Notes: generated by a model from the sequence alone, not told the origin. A DNA stretch of 64,000 nt from Tepidicaulis sp002389665 (GCF_965222285.1 NZ_OZ244942.1:1984001-2048000), one strand, 5' to 3'; numbered from the stretch's first letter, positions 41,415 to 50,822 are shown. Translations and numbers: made by a program.

Positions 41415-41438
41415 GGAAACTCAATTCTGCAAGTTTCC
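41415..41438. promoter_or_regulatory. Candidate HxlR operator
   Basis: Inverted repeat GGAAACT-N10-AGTTTCC in the hxlR/gst divergent intergenic region, 57 nt from the regulator start and 79 nt from the GST start. Confidence 0.6.
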
Positions 41439-41516
41439 AAAGGATAGTACATTTACAACAGAAAGCCTACTGCCTAGCTAGGAGCGCATCAGCCACCCCA
41501 ATGCAAGGGACACAAG

Positions 41517-42134
41517 ATGAAGCTCTACTACAAACCCGGCGCTTGTTCGCTCGCCCCCCATATCGCTCTGCGAATGGCAGGGCTCGACTTCACCCTGGAA
41601 AAAGTGGACACCCAGAAAAAAACCACGGAAAGCGGCGCGGATTATCTCGCCGTAACACCGAAAGGGTATGTCCCGGCGCTGGAAATCGCGGGCGGCGAAG
41701 TGCTGACCGAAGCTCCCGCCGTTCTGCAGTTCATCGGCGATCAGAAGCCGGAAAGCGGCCTTGCCCCACAGCCCGGCACGCTGGAGCGGCTGCGCGTTCA
41801 AGAACACCTGAACTATGTGGCCTCCGAACTTCACAAGGCTTACGGCCCCTTCTTCGGCGCGGCGCCGATTTCCGATGACGCCAAGCCCGCCGCGCTCGCC
41901 AATATCGAAAAGAAGCTGAATTATTTCGAGACGGTGCTGAGCGATGGCCGCGCCTATCTGACGGGCGGCACCTTCACCGTGGCCGACAGCTATTTCTTCG
42001 TCGTGACCAATTGGAGCAACTTCATCGGTCTCGACCTCGGCAAATGGCCGCATATCGCAGGCTATATGAGCCACGTTTCGGCACTGCCCGCCGTGCAGGA
42101 AGCGCTGAAGGCGGAAGGCCTTCTTGCCGCTTGA
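41517..42134 (+). CDS. Glutathione S-transferase, GstA-like (beta class)
   Basis: A 205-residue GST. The beta-class start MKLYYKPGACSLAPHIALRMAG contains Cys10 in the catalytic position (GACS). The thioredoxin-like domain (to about 80, with VPALEIAGGEVLTEAPAVLQFI, the GSH-binding cis-Pro and E-x-x-A/S) is followed by an all-helical C-terminal domain with GGTFTVADSYFFVV (N-capping box). Conjugates or reduces electrophiles with glutathione. First gene of a run gst - NTF2-like - tautomerase - NMO. Confidence 0.93.
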   Translation: MKLYYKPGACSLAPHIALRMAGLDFTLEKVDTQKKTTESGADYLAVTPKGYVPALEIAGGEVLTEAPAVLQFIGDQKPESGLAPQPGTLERLRVQEHLNYVASELHKAYGPFFGAAPISDDAKPAALANIEKKLNYFETVLSDGRAYLTGGTFTVADSYFFVVTNWSNFIGLDLGKWPHIAGYMSHVSALPAVQEALKAEGLLAA

Positions 42135-42147
42135 GCAAGAACCGAGC

Positions 42148-42173
42148 GGCTGGCCGGCGCAAACCGGCCAGCC
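42148..42173 (+). terminator. GC-rich hairpin after gst
   Basis: 10-bp perfect stem GGCTGGCCGG / CCGGCCAGCC followed by a C/T-rich tract. Partial terminator or processing site between gst and the next gene. Confidence 0.6.
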
Positions 42174-42203
42174 CTTCCCTCTCCTTTGATAACGAGGCAT
42201 CCC

Positions 42204-42608
42204 ATGCATCCCGCGCATGCCACGGCAGCCTTTAGCGACATCGTTCAGACGCTGCAGGATTATTTCGACGGTCTTTATTACAGCGACGCGGAAAAGCTGG
42301 CCGGTATTTTTCATACGAAGGCAAATTACGCCTGCGCCACCGAAGCACCGCTTCTTTACTTGCGGATGGACGAATATCTGCCCATCGTCGCAAAGCGCCC
42401 ATCACCTGCAAGCCGGGGCGAACCGCGGCGCGACAGTATCGAAGCTATCGAATTTGCCGGTCCCTACACCGCCTTTGCGCATGTGAAATGCGCAATCGGT
42501 CCCAAATATTTCACCGATTTTCTGACATTGATCCGTACGGACGGGAAATGGCAGATCATCTCGAAGATTTTCCATTACGATATCCTGCCAGAAACGGCAG
42601 AAGCTTGA
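42204..42608 (+). CDS. NTF2-like (SnoaL/lumazine-binding type) protein
   Basis: A 134-residue cone-fold protein. FSDIVQTLQDYFDGLYYSDAEKLAGIFHTKANYACATEAPLLYLRMDEYLPIVAKR is the helical start, with DFLTLIRTDGKWQIISKIFHYDILPE as the terminal strands. Similar proteins act as small-molecule binders or accessory enzymes of unknown reaction. GAGG precedes ATG 42204. It is 14 nt upstream of the tautomerase gene. Confidence 0.82.
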   Translation: MHPAHATAAFSDIVQTLQDYFDGLYYSDAEKLAGIFHTKANYACATEAPLLYLRMDEYLPIVAKRPSPASRGEPRRDSIEAIEFAGPYTAFAHVKCAIGPKYFTDFLTLIRTDGKWQIISKIFHYDILPETAEA

Positions 42609-42622
42609 AGAGAGGAGCACCC

Positions 42623-42832
42623 ATGCCCTATGTGAATATCAAAATCACCCGCGAAGGCGTGACCCCGGCGCAGAAAGCAGAACTGATCAAAGGCACGACG
42701 GATCTGCTCGTCAAAGTGCTGAACAAGAACCCGGCAACGACGGTCGTCGTCATCAATGAAGTGGACATGGAAGATTGGGGTATCGGCGGCCTGCCGGTGG
42801 AAGAATACCGCAAGACCCTCACGTCCTCTTAA
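42623..42832 (+). CDS. 4-oxalocrotonate tautomerase family protein
   Basis: A 69-residue tautomerase beginning MPYVNIKITREGVTPAQKAELIKGTTDLLVKVLNKNP; Pro1 after Met removal is the general base, and VVVINEVDMEDWGIGGLPVEEYRK completes the fold. It likely keto-enol tautomerises a small acid. AGAGGAG ribosome site. In the gst group. Confidence 0.9.
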   Translation: MPYVNIKITREGVTPAQKAELIKGTTDLLVKVLNKNPATTVVVINEVDMEDWGIGGLPVEEYRKTLTSS

Positions 42833-42862
42833 CAGGATAAAGCCTCATAAAAGGATAAACCC

Positions 42863-43825
42863 ATGGCCCTTGTCAGCGCGCTTACTGAAAAGCTCGGCAT
42901 CGACATTCCGCTGCTGCTTGCCCCCATGGCCGGGGTAAGCGGCGGGGAACTTGCCGCCGCCGTCAGCCGGGCGGGCGGGCTCGGGTTTATCGGCACGGGC
43001 TATATGGAAGAAGACTGGCTGCGCGGGGAACTTGCCAAGGCAGGAAACGAGAAGGTCGGCGCCGGCTTCATTACCTGGGTGCTGGCGCAGAAACCGCACC
43101 TCCTCCCCTTCGCGCTCGATCATGCGCCGAAAGCCATCTTCCTGTCTTTCGGTGAGATCGAACCTTTTGCCCCGCAAGTGAAAGAGCGCGGCATCCCGCT
43201 CATTGCCCAGGTGCAAACGCTGGCTCAGGCCAAACGCGCCGCTAAGGCCGGAGCTGATTTCATCGTCGCGCAGGGAACGGAAGCGGGCGGGCATGGCGCA
43301 AAGCGCGCCACCTTCCCGCTCGTGCCTGCCATTGCCGATGCCGTGGACGTGCCCGTCATTGCGGCGGGCGGCATCGGCGACGGGCGCGGACTTGCCGCCG
43401 CCTTGATGCTGGGGGCCTGCGGTGCCGTTTGCGGCAGTGCTTTTTACGCCGCCCCCGAAGCGCTCTCCCACGCCAAAGCAAAAGAGCAAGCACTGAGCGC
43501 GAGCGGCGATGACACGCAGCGCAGCTCCGTTTTCGACATTGCCCGCGGCATCAACTGGCCGCGCGAATGGACCATGCGGACGCTGAAAAACAGCTTCTCG
43601 GAAAAATGGACGGGTGATACGCAGGCGCTGCAACAGCATGCCGCCGAAGAAGGCGCACGTTACGCAGAAGCTGCCGCCAAAGGCGATTTCGACACCGCCG
43701 CCATCATCATCGGCGAGGCCGTGGATCTGGTGACCCAAAGCCGGCCTGCCGAAGAGATTACCCGGAAGATCGCAGGCGATACCGAAGCGCTGCTGAAAAA
43801 CGCCGCTGCAAATTTTCTGCGCTGA
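42863..43825 (+). CDS. Nitronate monooxygenase / enoyl reductase-like FMN TIM barrel
   Basis: A 320-residue NMO-family enzyme. FMN-binding motifs are LLLAPMAGVSGGELAAAVSRAGGLGFIG at the N-terminus, VAQGTEAGGHG with H144 as the usual catalytic base, and VIAAGGIGDGRGLAAALMLGACGAVCGSAFY. Such enzymes oxidise nitronates, which fits a detoxification group with GST. 30 nt after the tautomerase gene. Confidence 0.9.
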   Translation: MALVSALTEKLGIDIPLLLAPMAGVSGGELAAAVSRAGGLGFIGTGYMEEDWLRGELAKAGNEKVGAGFITWVLAQKPHLLPFALDHAPKAIFLSFGEIEPFAPQVKERGIPLIAQVQTLAQAKRAAKAGADFIVAQGTEAGGHGAKRATFPLVPAIADAVDVPVIAAGGIGDGRGLAAALMLGACGAVCGSAFYAAPEALSHAKAKEQALSASGDDTQRSSVFDIARGINWPREWTMRTLKNSFSEKWTGDTQALQQHAAEEGARYAEAAAKGDFDTAAIIIGEAVDLVTQSRPAEEITRKIAGDTEALLKNAAANFLR

Positions 43826-43841
43826 GACTTTCTATAAGGAC

Positions 43842-44621
43842 TTAGCGGGCCGTATAGCCGCCATCGACGACAAGCTCCGAGCCCGTGACGAAAGAAGACT
43901 CGTCCGAGGCAAGGAAGAGGATCGCCTTGCCGATTTCCATCGCCGTGCCAAGCCGGCCGATGGGGTGCAGCATCGAAAGCAGGCCCAGCATTTCATTGGG
44001 GCTTGCCTCTTCTGAGCGCTCCACCACGCCGCGCACGAGCGGTGTATCGATATAGCCCGGATGCACGGAATTGACGCGGATATTGTAGCCCGCCTCCGCG
44101 CATTCCAGCGCAGCGACTTTGGTGAGCAGCCGCACCCCGCCCTTCGCGGCGTTGTAATCGGATGAGCGCGGCGTGCCGACGAGGCCCATGATCGAGGAAA
44201 TATTGATGATCGAGCCGCCGCCCGAATTCTTCATGGCGCGGATCGCGTATTTGCAGCCGAGAAAAACGCTGTCGAGATCGACGGCAAGCGTGCGCCGCCA
44301 GCTTTCAAGCGGCATGTCCTCAATGGGATGACCTTCCGGCGCAATGCCCGCATTATTGACGAGCACATGCAGCCCGCCGAAAGCGCGCACCGTCTCGGCA
44401 GTCACTTTCTCCCAGGCCTCTTCGCTCGTCACGTCATGGGACATGAAGGAAGCAAGGTGACCGGCATTCTGGATTTTATCGGCAAGCGCCTGGCCTGCCG
44501 CCTCGTCCACATCCGTGCACATGACCTTCGCGCCTTCGCTGGCCAGAAGTTCGGCCGTTGCCGCACCGATGCCTTTTGCCGCGCCCGTCACAATGGCGAC
44601 CTTGCCGCTCAACCGTCCCAT
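43842..44621 (-). CDS. Short-chain dehydrogenase/reductase
   Basis: A 259-residue classical SDR: TGAAKGIG cofactor loop, NNAG, Ser in ISSIMG, and Y-x3-K (DYNAAKGG). D37-like acidic residue after the second strand (CTDVDEA) predicts NAD+ over NADP+. It ends LASDESSFVTGSELVVDGGYTAR, typical of 3-alpha/20-beta-HSD-like members. Substrate unknown. Convergent with the NMO gene. Confidence 0.92.
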   Translation of the reverse strand: MGRLSGKVAIVTGAAKGIGAATAELLASEGAKVMCTDVDEAAGQALADKIQNAGHLASFMSHDVTSEEAWEKVTAETVRAFGGLHVLVNNAGIAPEGHPIEDMPLESWRRTLAVDLDSVFLGCKYAIRAMKNSGGGSIINISSIMGLVGTPRSSDYNAAKGGVRLLTKVAALECAEAGYNIRVNSVHPGYIDTPLVRGVVERSEEASPNEMLGLLSMLHPIGRLGTAMEIGKAILFLASDESSFVTGSELVVDGGYTAR

Positions 44622-44817
44622 AGGAAGCTCCCCGTTATCGCGTGTTGTTTTGCGGCATCTTGCCGCCGCGACGAGGCAATGGCCAGCCCTTAAACGCCGC
44701 ACCCTAGAGCGCTTCAAAGAGGACAGAGACGCCCGCCCATGCTATAGGCTGGCGCAAAGAAATATCCGCGCCCGGCAGCGGCGCGGCAGGCAAAACGGTA
44801 AAATCAGGGAGTGCCCC

Positions 44818-45105
44818 ATGGCGATCGCCTATCTCATCACCTATGAAGCATCGGACCCGGATACGATCGTGCAGCAGCTCAAAGCCTATAAGGAACGCGA
44901 GCTCGACCGCTCGCCGCCCAAGGGCTATCTCGGCGCGCGCATTCTGGAAGGCACGGATGGCAAGACTGTGACGTTTCTGACCGAGTGGGAAAGCGAAGAG
45001 CAGCTTGAAGACACCCGCGACAGCGCGCCCTGGGAAGCCTGCATGGACCTGAACGAGACCTTTTCGGACAGCAACAAGGCGCTGACGTTTAAAATGATAA
45101 GCTGA
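44818..45105 (+). CDS. Small EthD/ABM-like protein of unknown function
   Basis: A 95-residue soluble protein starting MAIAYLITYEASDPDTIVQQLKAYKERELDR; the strand-helix layout with EWESEEQLEDTRDSAPWEACM resembles the dimeric alpha+beta barrel (antibiotic biosynthesis monooxygenase) fold. No catalytic motif is assigned. GGGAG precedes the ATG. Confidence 0.65.
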   Translation: MAIAYLITYEASDPDTIVQQLKAYKERELDRSPPKGYLGARILEGTDGKTVTFLTEWESEEQLEDTRDSAPWEACMDLNETFSDSNKALTFKMIS

Positions 45106-45167
45106 GCGGCAGCCGCTCCCACCGGCGCGCTGGCCTGAGACCCGCCGGCGCGTCTATCATTTGCCCC

Positions 45168-46448
45168 ATGAGCAGCACCTACCCCAATTCCTATTATGCG
45201 GCGACGGCCAAGGGCGTGCCGGCGCTGACCCGCCTTGAAGAGGACATCACCTGCGATGTCTGCATCATCGGGGCGGGCTATACCGGCCTTTCCGCCGCGC
45301 TGCACCTTGCAGAAAAAGGATATAAGCCCGTCGTCCTTGAAGCCGAGCGCATCGGCTGGGGCGCGTCGGGGCGCAATGGCGGCCAGCTCGGCACCACCTT
45401 GCGCAAGGAACAAGGTGAGCTTGAAGCGCTCTATGGCAAGGAAATGGCGCAGCGCCTTTGGGAGCTTGCCCAAGATTCCGTTGCCACCGTCAAATCCATC
45501 ATCGAGCGCTACAAGATCGACTGCGATCTGACGCCCGGTATTTTACACGCTGCCTGGAAGCGCAAGGATGCCGCGGATCTTGAAGAAGAAGCCGCGCATA
45601 TGCGCGAGGCTTACGGCTATGAAAAGCTGCGCTATGTGCCGCGCGAGGAAATGCGCGAAATGGTGGCAAGCCCGCGCTATTGGGGCGGCGCGCTCGATGA
45701 AGGCGCAGCCCACCTTCACCCCTTGAATTTCGCGTTGGGCATGGCTGAAGCGGCAAAGGAAAAAGGCGCGCGGATTTTTGAGGACAGCCGCGTGCTCGAC
45801 ATCAGCGAAAGCGACCCGGCCCGCATCCGCACTGCCCATGGCACGGTAAAAGCTTCCCATGTCGTTATCGCCTGCAACGGTTATCTCGGCAAACTGGAAA
45901 GCCGGGTGAACGGCTACATCATGCCGATCAACAATTTCATCATCGCAACGGAGCCGCTCGGCGCGGAAGGCGCAAAGGCGCTGATCCGCGACAATGTCGC
46001 CGTGGCGGATACGAAATTCGTGATCGACTATTACCGCCTCTCCCCCGACGGGCGGCTGCTTTTCGGCGGCGGGGAAAACTACTCGCCGAACTTCCCCAAA
46101 GACATTGCCGCTTTCGTGCGCAAGCCCATGCTGCGCGTCTTTCCGCAGCTCAAAGACGTGCGCATCGATTATGCCTGGGGCGGCACGCTCGCCATCACCT
46201 TGAGCCGCATGCCGCAATTCGGCCGCCTCGCGCCCAACCGGATTTTCGCCCATGGCTATTCCGGCCAGGGCATCAATGTGGCAACACTTGCCGGCAAACT
46301 GATCGCCGAAACCGTAAGCGGCACGGCGGAGCGCTTCGATCTTTTGGCCGGCATGAAGACACAAAAATTCCCGGGCGGCACGTTGCTGCGCTACCCGGGT
46401 CTTGTTGCCGGCATGCTCTTTTATGCGATGAAAGACAGGCTGCCTTAA
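45168..46448 (+). CDS. DAO-type FAD oxidoreductase (PuuB-like)
   Basis: A 426-residue flavoprotein with an N-terminal cap (SYYAATAKGVPALTRLEEDITCDVCIIGAGYTGLSAALHLAE), GxGxxG at about 34-39, the ERIGWGASGRNGGQLG FAD-binding motif, and C-terminal FAHGYSGQGINVATLAGKLIAE. Best resembles gamma-glutamylputrescine oxidase; amine oxidation with H2O2 release is expected. No putrescine genes nearby, so the substrate is open. Confidence 0.88.
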   Translation: MSSTYPNSYYAATAKGVPALTRLEEDITCDVCIIGAGYTGLSAALHLAEKGYKPVVLEAERIGWGASGRNGGQLGTTLRKEQGELEALYGKEMAQRLWELAQDSVATVKSIIERYKIDCDLTPGILHAAWKRKDAADLEEEAAHMREAYGYEKLRYVPREEMREMVASPRYWGGALDEGAAHLHPLNFALGMAEAAKEKGARIFEDSRVLDISESDPARIRTAHGTVKASHVVIACNGYLGKLESRVNGYIMPINNFIIATEPLGAEGAKALIRDNVAVADTKFVIDYYRLSPDGRLLFGGGENYSPNFPKDIAAFVRKPMLRVFPQLKDVRIDYAWGGTLAITLSRMPQFGRLAPNRIFAHGYSGQGINVATLAGKLIAETVSGTAERFDLLAGMKTQKFPGGTLLRYPGLVAGMLFYAMKDRLP

Positions 46449-46472
46449 GCGGCCTGTTCTTTCAGTCCACGC

Positions 46473-47297
46473 CTATTTTTCTTTCGGCTTGTCTTCCTCG
46501 CGGATCACATGATCCATCGCCCGCGACGGCCGCTCGCAGCCCGCGCAGCCGACGACCTTGGCGGGAATGCCCGCCACCGTGCAATTGGCCGGCACGTCCT
46601 GCAGTACGACGCTGCCCGCACCGACGCGCGCGCAATCACCGATCGTAAGGTTACCGAGAATTTTCGCATCCGCGCCGAGCAGCACACCGTTGCCCACCTT
46701 GGGATGGCGGTCGCCGGATTCTTTCCCCGTGCCGCCGAGATTGACCCCGTGCAGCATGGAAACATCATCGCCCACGACAGCGGTCTCACCGATCACGACG
46801 CCCGTCGCATGGTCCATCATGATGCCGCGCCCGAAGCGGGCGGCGGGGTGAATATCCACCGCGAAAAGTTCCGACACCCGGCTTTGAATGAAAAGCGCCA
46901 TGGCCTTGCGCCCGCCCGTCCAAAGCTCATGGGCGAAACGGTGCGCCTGAATGGCGTTGAAGCCTTTGAAGAACAAGAGCGGCTGGATATAGGCATGGCA
47001 GGCCGGGTCCCGGTCGAAGACCGCCGACATATCCGCCCGGCAGGCCGCCGCAATGTCCGGGTTAGCCTTCAACACATCCTCGAAGACTTCCCGCAGCACC
47101 ATGGCCGAGACTTCCTCGCTGGAAAGTTTCCGCGCCACATGGAAGGACAGCATTTCATCGAAGGAATCGTGGTTGAGCACGGTGCCGTAAATGTAACTCG
47201 CCAGCACTGGTTCGCTGGCCGCCATTTCGCGGGCTTCTTCCTGAAGGCGCTGCCAAATCGGATCGCAGCTCTCGACCTGCTCGATAGGTCTGGACAT
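46473..47297 (-). CDS. cysE: Serine O-acetyltransferase
   Basis: A 274-residue CysE: N-terminal helical SATase domain (PIWQRLQEEAREMAASEPVLASYIYGTVLNHDSF), then left-handed beta-helix hexapeptides with the catalytic DHATGVVIGETA and MLHGVNLGGTG His. It makes O-acetylserine for cysteine synthesis. The C-terminus (VIREEDKPKEK) lacks the terminal Ile used in the classic CysK tail interaction. GAGAGGGA precedes the ATG. Confidence 0.94.
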   Translation of the reverse strand: MSRPIEQVESCDPIWQRLQEEAREMAASEPVLASYIYGTVLNHDSFDEMLSFHVARKLSSEEVSAMVLREVFEDVLKANPDIAAACRADMSAVFDRDPACHAYIQPLLFFKGFNAIQAHRFAHELWTGGRKAMALFIQSRVSELFAVDIHPAARFGRGIMMDHATGVVIGETAVVGDDVSMLHGVNLGGTGKESGDRHPKVGNGVLLGADAKILGNLTIGDCARVGAGSVVLQDVPANCTVAGIPAKVVGCAGCERPSRAMDHVIREEDKPKEK

Positions 47298-47477
47298 GGC
47301 CGTCCCTCTCTTCAAGTGGCCGCGCGCGGCCTCTAAGTCAAACCAGACTATCACATAGGCCAGCCCTTATGCGAATTCAACTGGGCAGCGTGGTCAACGG
47401 GACGTGAATGCTCCCCGGCGCACCTGTGCTAAGCTCGCCCAAAAGCGGGCAGAAAAGCGCGCATTTCGGGAGGTTTC

Positions 47478-48302
47478 ATGACGATTGCACCGGCTGGTTT
47501 CGTATCCCTTGAAACGATTCGGCTCTATGCCGAATGGCAGGGCGAAGGACCGCCCCTCCTCTTCATCTCCGGCACGGGAGGCGACCTGCGCAAAAAGCCG
47601 AACCTTTTCGACGGCCCCTTGCCCAAAGCCTTCACCACCCTTTCCTACGATCAGCGCGGCCTCGGCCAGAGCGGGAAACCGAAGGCATCGCAGAGCGCGC
47701 CCTACACAATGCAAGACTATGCCGAGGACGCAGCCGCGCTGATGGAAGCGGCGGGCTGGAAACGCGCGCATGTCATGGGCGTTTCCTTCGGCGGCATGGT
47801 GGCCCAGGAACTCGCCATCCGGTTCCCCGAAAAAGTGGATAAGCTCGTCCTTGCCTGCACCTCGCCCGGCGGAGACGGCGGCGCCTCCTACCCTCTCCAT
47901 ACGCTCACCCATATGAGCGGGGAAGAACGCGCCCGGCACATGATCCCCATTTCCGACACCCGTCACGGCGACGATTGGGCAAAGGCCCATCCCGAACATT
48001 ATGAAGAGCTCGTGCGCATGGCCGCCGACGATCCTTATGCGGGCGAACCCGGCCATGGCGAGGGCGCGCTTGCCCAGCTTGAAGCGCGCGCCGCCCATGA
48101 CACCTGGGACCGGCTCGGCGCCATCAAAGCCCCGACGCTTATTTGCGGCGGCACATATGACGGCATCGCCCTGCCCGAAACCCAGGAAAAGCTGCAAAGC
48201 CGGATTGCAGGCGCGAAACTGGAAATGTTCGAAGGCGGACATCTTTTCCTGCTGCAGGACCGCCGCGCTTTTAAAGAGATCATCGCCTTTCTGAAGGACT
48301 GA
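47478..48302 (+). CDS. Alpha/beta hydrolase
   Basis: A 274-residue hydrolase with the nucleophile elbow GVSFGG (S103), SYDQRGLGQSGKP strand-loop, an Asp in GGTYDGI and the His in FEGGHLF near residue 250. Possibly an ester or lactone hydrolase; substrate unknown. A hairpin (GACTGCCC / GGGCAGTC) directly follows the stop. Confidence 0.88.
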   Translation: MTIAPAGFVSLETIRLYAEWQGEGPPLLFISGTGGDLRKKPNLFDGPLPKAFTTLSYDQRGLGQSGKPKASQSAPYTMQDYAEDAAALMEAAGWKRAHVMGVSFGGMVAQELAIRFPEKVDKLVLACTSPGGDGGASYPLHTLTHMSGEERARHMIPISDTRHGDDWAKAHPEHYEELVRMAADDPYAGEPGHGEGALAQLEARAAHDTWDRLGAIKAPTLICGGTYDGIALPETQEKLQSRIAGAKLEMFEGGHLFLLQDRRAFKEIIAFLKD

Positions 48303-48381
48303 CTGCCCAATTCGGGCAGTCCCCAGAGAGCACCCAAAGAGCTAGTCTCCCCGGCGGAATTCGGGACTTCGGGAGGACAAG

Positions 48382-49920
48382 ATGGGCCGCAAAATTCTTT
48401 TCATCACGACCGACCAGATGCGTTTCGACGCGCTGGGCTGCAATGGCGGCAAGGTCGCGCGCACGCCCGCTATCGACGCGCTGGCGAAAGGCGGCGTCAA
48501 TTACACCCGCGCCCATGGCCAGTCGGTCGTGTGCATGCCCGCCCGCTCCACCATGTTGACCGGCCAATATGTCAGCACGCACGGCGTATGGATGAACGGC
48601 GTGCCGCTGCCCGAGAACGCGCCCTCCGTCGCCGCCTACCTGAAAGAGAACGCCAATTACGCCACGGCGCTGATCGGCAAGGCGCATTTCGAGCCTTTCG
48701 TGGATTTCGATCTGAAATTCTATGAAAACCGCATGGCGCGCAACGGCGAATACGGCCCTCACCGCGGCTTCGACCATATGGAGCTTTCAAGCCATACACC
48801 GCTCATTCTTCATTACAACGAATGGATGAAGAAAAACGCGCCGGACGAAATCGGCGGCTTCTACCGCAATCTCAATGAAAAATTCGAAGTGAATGCCGCA
48901 GGCGGCGGCGACACTGGCGCTTGCCAGGTGCATCACAACCCCGTCTCCCGCGAGCATTACCACACAGACTGGGTGGCCGAGCGCACCATGGCCTGGCTCG
49001 ACAGTCTGGATGCGGACGAAGATTTTTTCTGCTGGATGAGCTTTCCCGATCCCCATCACCCCTGGGACCCGCCGGAAAGCGAGCTCGCCCGGATAGACTG
49101 GCGCGATCTTGCCCTGCCCGAAGCCTATCCGGGCTCGAAGGAAAAGATGCGGGAAATCCTGGAAGGCAAGCCCAAGCACTGGATGTGGTACTGGACGGGC
49201 GAGCGCGTCACCAATGTCGAAGCCCCGCCGGAATTCGCCGCCCGCGATATGACGCCCGATCAGGTGCGCGAAATCAACGCCATGACCCATATCGAAAACG
49301 AGCTGATCGACGAAGCCTGCGCGAAGGTTTTCGCAAAGCTGGAAGAACGCGGCTGGGCGGACGATACCGACATTATCTTCACTACCGATCACGGCGAGTT
49401 CCAGGGCGATTATGGCCTCCTCTTCAAAGGGCCTTACCATGTGGAAAGCCTGATGCGCCTGCCCTTCATCTGGAAGCCGGGAAAATCGGCGGGCATCGCC
49501 CCGGCGCAAGTTAACCGCCCCGTCGGCCAGATCGATCTGGCGCCTACCTTCTGCGAGATCGCGGGCCTGCCCATACCGGACTGGATGCAAGGCAAGACCC
49601 TGCCCAAAAACGAAGAAGAAGCGGAACGGCAGAACCGGGACCGCGTCTTCACCGAATGGGATTCGGTTTATAAGGACGGTACGGAAGTTTCCATCCGCAC
49701 ACTCACCCGCGATCACTACATCATCACCGCCTATAACAAGACCAATATCTATGAGGGCACCGAGGGAGAGCTTTACGACCTCAAGGAAGACCCCTATCAA
49801 TGGCGGAACCTTTGGGACGACCCGGCTTATAAAGACATCAAAGCCGGGCTCTTGGACGACCTGAAGGCGGCTCTCCCGCCGGTGCGTGAACCGCGTCTGG
49901 ATTGGGTGGCCATGGTGTGA
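48382..49920 (+). CDS. Cytosolic type I sulfatase
   Basis: A 512-residue sulfatase. Metal ligands start at TTDQ (about 10), and the formylglycine signature is C51-M-P-A-R55 within VVCMPARSTMLTG. TTDHGEFQGDYGLLFKGPYHVESLMRLPFIW is the C-terminal metal/substrate region. No signal peptide, so it acts in the cytosol and needs maturation of Cys51 to formylglycine. Followed after 18 nt by a crotonase gene, so sulfated intermediates may be processed further. GGGAGG ribosome site. Confidence 0.92.
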   Translation: MGRKILFITTDQMRFDALGCNGGKVARTPAIDALAKGGVNYTRAHGQSVVCMPARSTMLTGQYVSTHGVWMNGVPLPENAPSVAAYLKENANYATALIGKAHFEPFVDFDLKFYENRMARNGEYGPHRGFDHMELSSHTPLILHYNEWMKKNAPDEIGGFYRNLNEKFEVNAAGGGDTGACQVHHNPVSREHYHTDWVAERTMAWLDSLDADEDFFCWMSFPDPHHPWDPPESELARIDWRDLALPEAYPGSKEKMREILEGKPKHWMWYWTGERVTNVEAPPEFAARDMTPDQVREINAMTHIENELIDEACAKVFAKLEERGWADDTDIIFTTDHGEFQGDYGLLFKGPYHVESLMRLPFIWKPGKSAGIAPAQVNRPVGQIDLAPTFCEIAGLPIPDWMQGKTLPKNEEEAERQNRDRVFTEWDSVYKDGTEVSIRTLTRDHYIITAYNKTNIYEGTEGELYDLKEDPYQWRNLWDDPAYKDIKAGLLDDLKAALPPVREPRLDWVAMV

Positions 49921-49938
49921 CCCGGAGCGGAGGCGGAA

Positions 49939-50733
49939 ATGACGAGCAGCACGGAACGTATGATCGCGGAAAAAGACGGCGCCATCGGCTGGATGGTGTT
50001 CAACAATCCGCTCCGCCACAACGCGGTAAGCACCGATATGTGGCAGGCCGTGCCGGAAATTCTGGATGCCTTCGAAAATGATGACGCCATCCGCGTGATC
50101 GTGCTGGCCGGGGCCGGGGAAAAAGCCTTCGTTGCCGGCGCCGACATTTCCCAGTTCGAGGAAACGCGCTCTTCACCTGAAAAAGTGCAGGAATATGAAG
50201 ATATGACGGCGAGCGCTTTCGAGCGCATTGCCGCATGCACCAAGCCCACCATCGCCATGATCGACGGCTATTGCATCGGCGGCGGGCTTGGCATCGCGCT
50301 GTCTTGTGATCTGCGCTATGCGGCGGAAGGTTCGACCTTCGGTATTCCCGCCGCCCGCCTCGGCCTTGCCTATCCGCTCGGCCAGACGCGCCGTCTCGTC
50401 AATCTGGTGGGCCCTGCCTGCTCGAAAGAAATCTTTTTCACCGCCAAACGCTACGGCGCAGAAGAAGCGCTCGCCATGGGTCTCATCAACCAGCTCTTTT
50501 CCAAAGAAGACTTGCGCGAGCATGTGCTCGCCACCTGCGCTTCCATTGCCGACAATGCGCCGCTCACCGTTGCCAGTGAAAAGCAGATTGTCGATGAGAT
50601 CGGCAAAGCACCGGGCAATTTCGATGCGGCCTACTGCAACCGGCTGATCGGCCGCTGCTTTGCCAGCGAAGATTATGCCGAAGGGCGCACCGCCTTCATG
50701 GAAAAACGCCGCCCCCGCTTCCGCGGCAGGTAA
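49939..50733 (+). CDS. Crotonase-family protein lacking one catalytic Glu
   Basis: A 264-residue crotonase with oxyanion loops (AFVAGADISQFEE; IDGYCIGGGLGIALSCDLRYAAE). The usual first catalytic Glu position is Ala (FGIPAARLGLAY), while a Glu near the second position exists (CSKEIFF). It is therefore unlikely to be an ordinary enoyl-CoA hydratase; isomerase, hydrolase or decarboxylase activity is possible. In the same unit as the sulfatase and probably the SDR downstream. Confidence 0.87.
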   Translation: MTSSTERMIAEKDGAIGWMVFNNPLRHNAVSTDMWQAVPEILDAFENDDAIRVIVLAGAGEKAFVAGADISQFEETRSSPEKVQEYEDMTASAFERIAACTKPTIAMIDGYCIGGGLGIALSCDLRYAAEGSTFGIPAARLGLAYPLGQTRRLVNLVGPACSKEIFFTAKRYGAEEALAMGLINQLFSKEDLREHVLATCASIADNAPLTVASEKQIVDEIGKAPGNFDAAYCNRLIGRCFASEDYAEGRTAFMEKRRPRFRGR

Positions 50734-50822
50734 GCCTCCTATTTCCGAGATCGCGCTAGAGAAGCGCCGCCAGACCGGCTAGAGTCCCGTCCAAACAAGA
50801 AACAACGGACAGGGAGTTTGAT

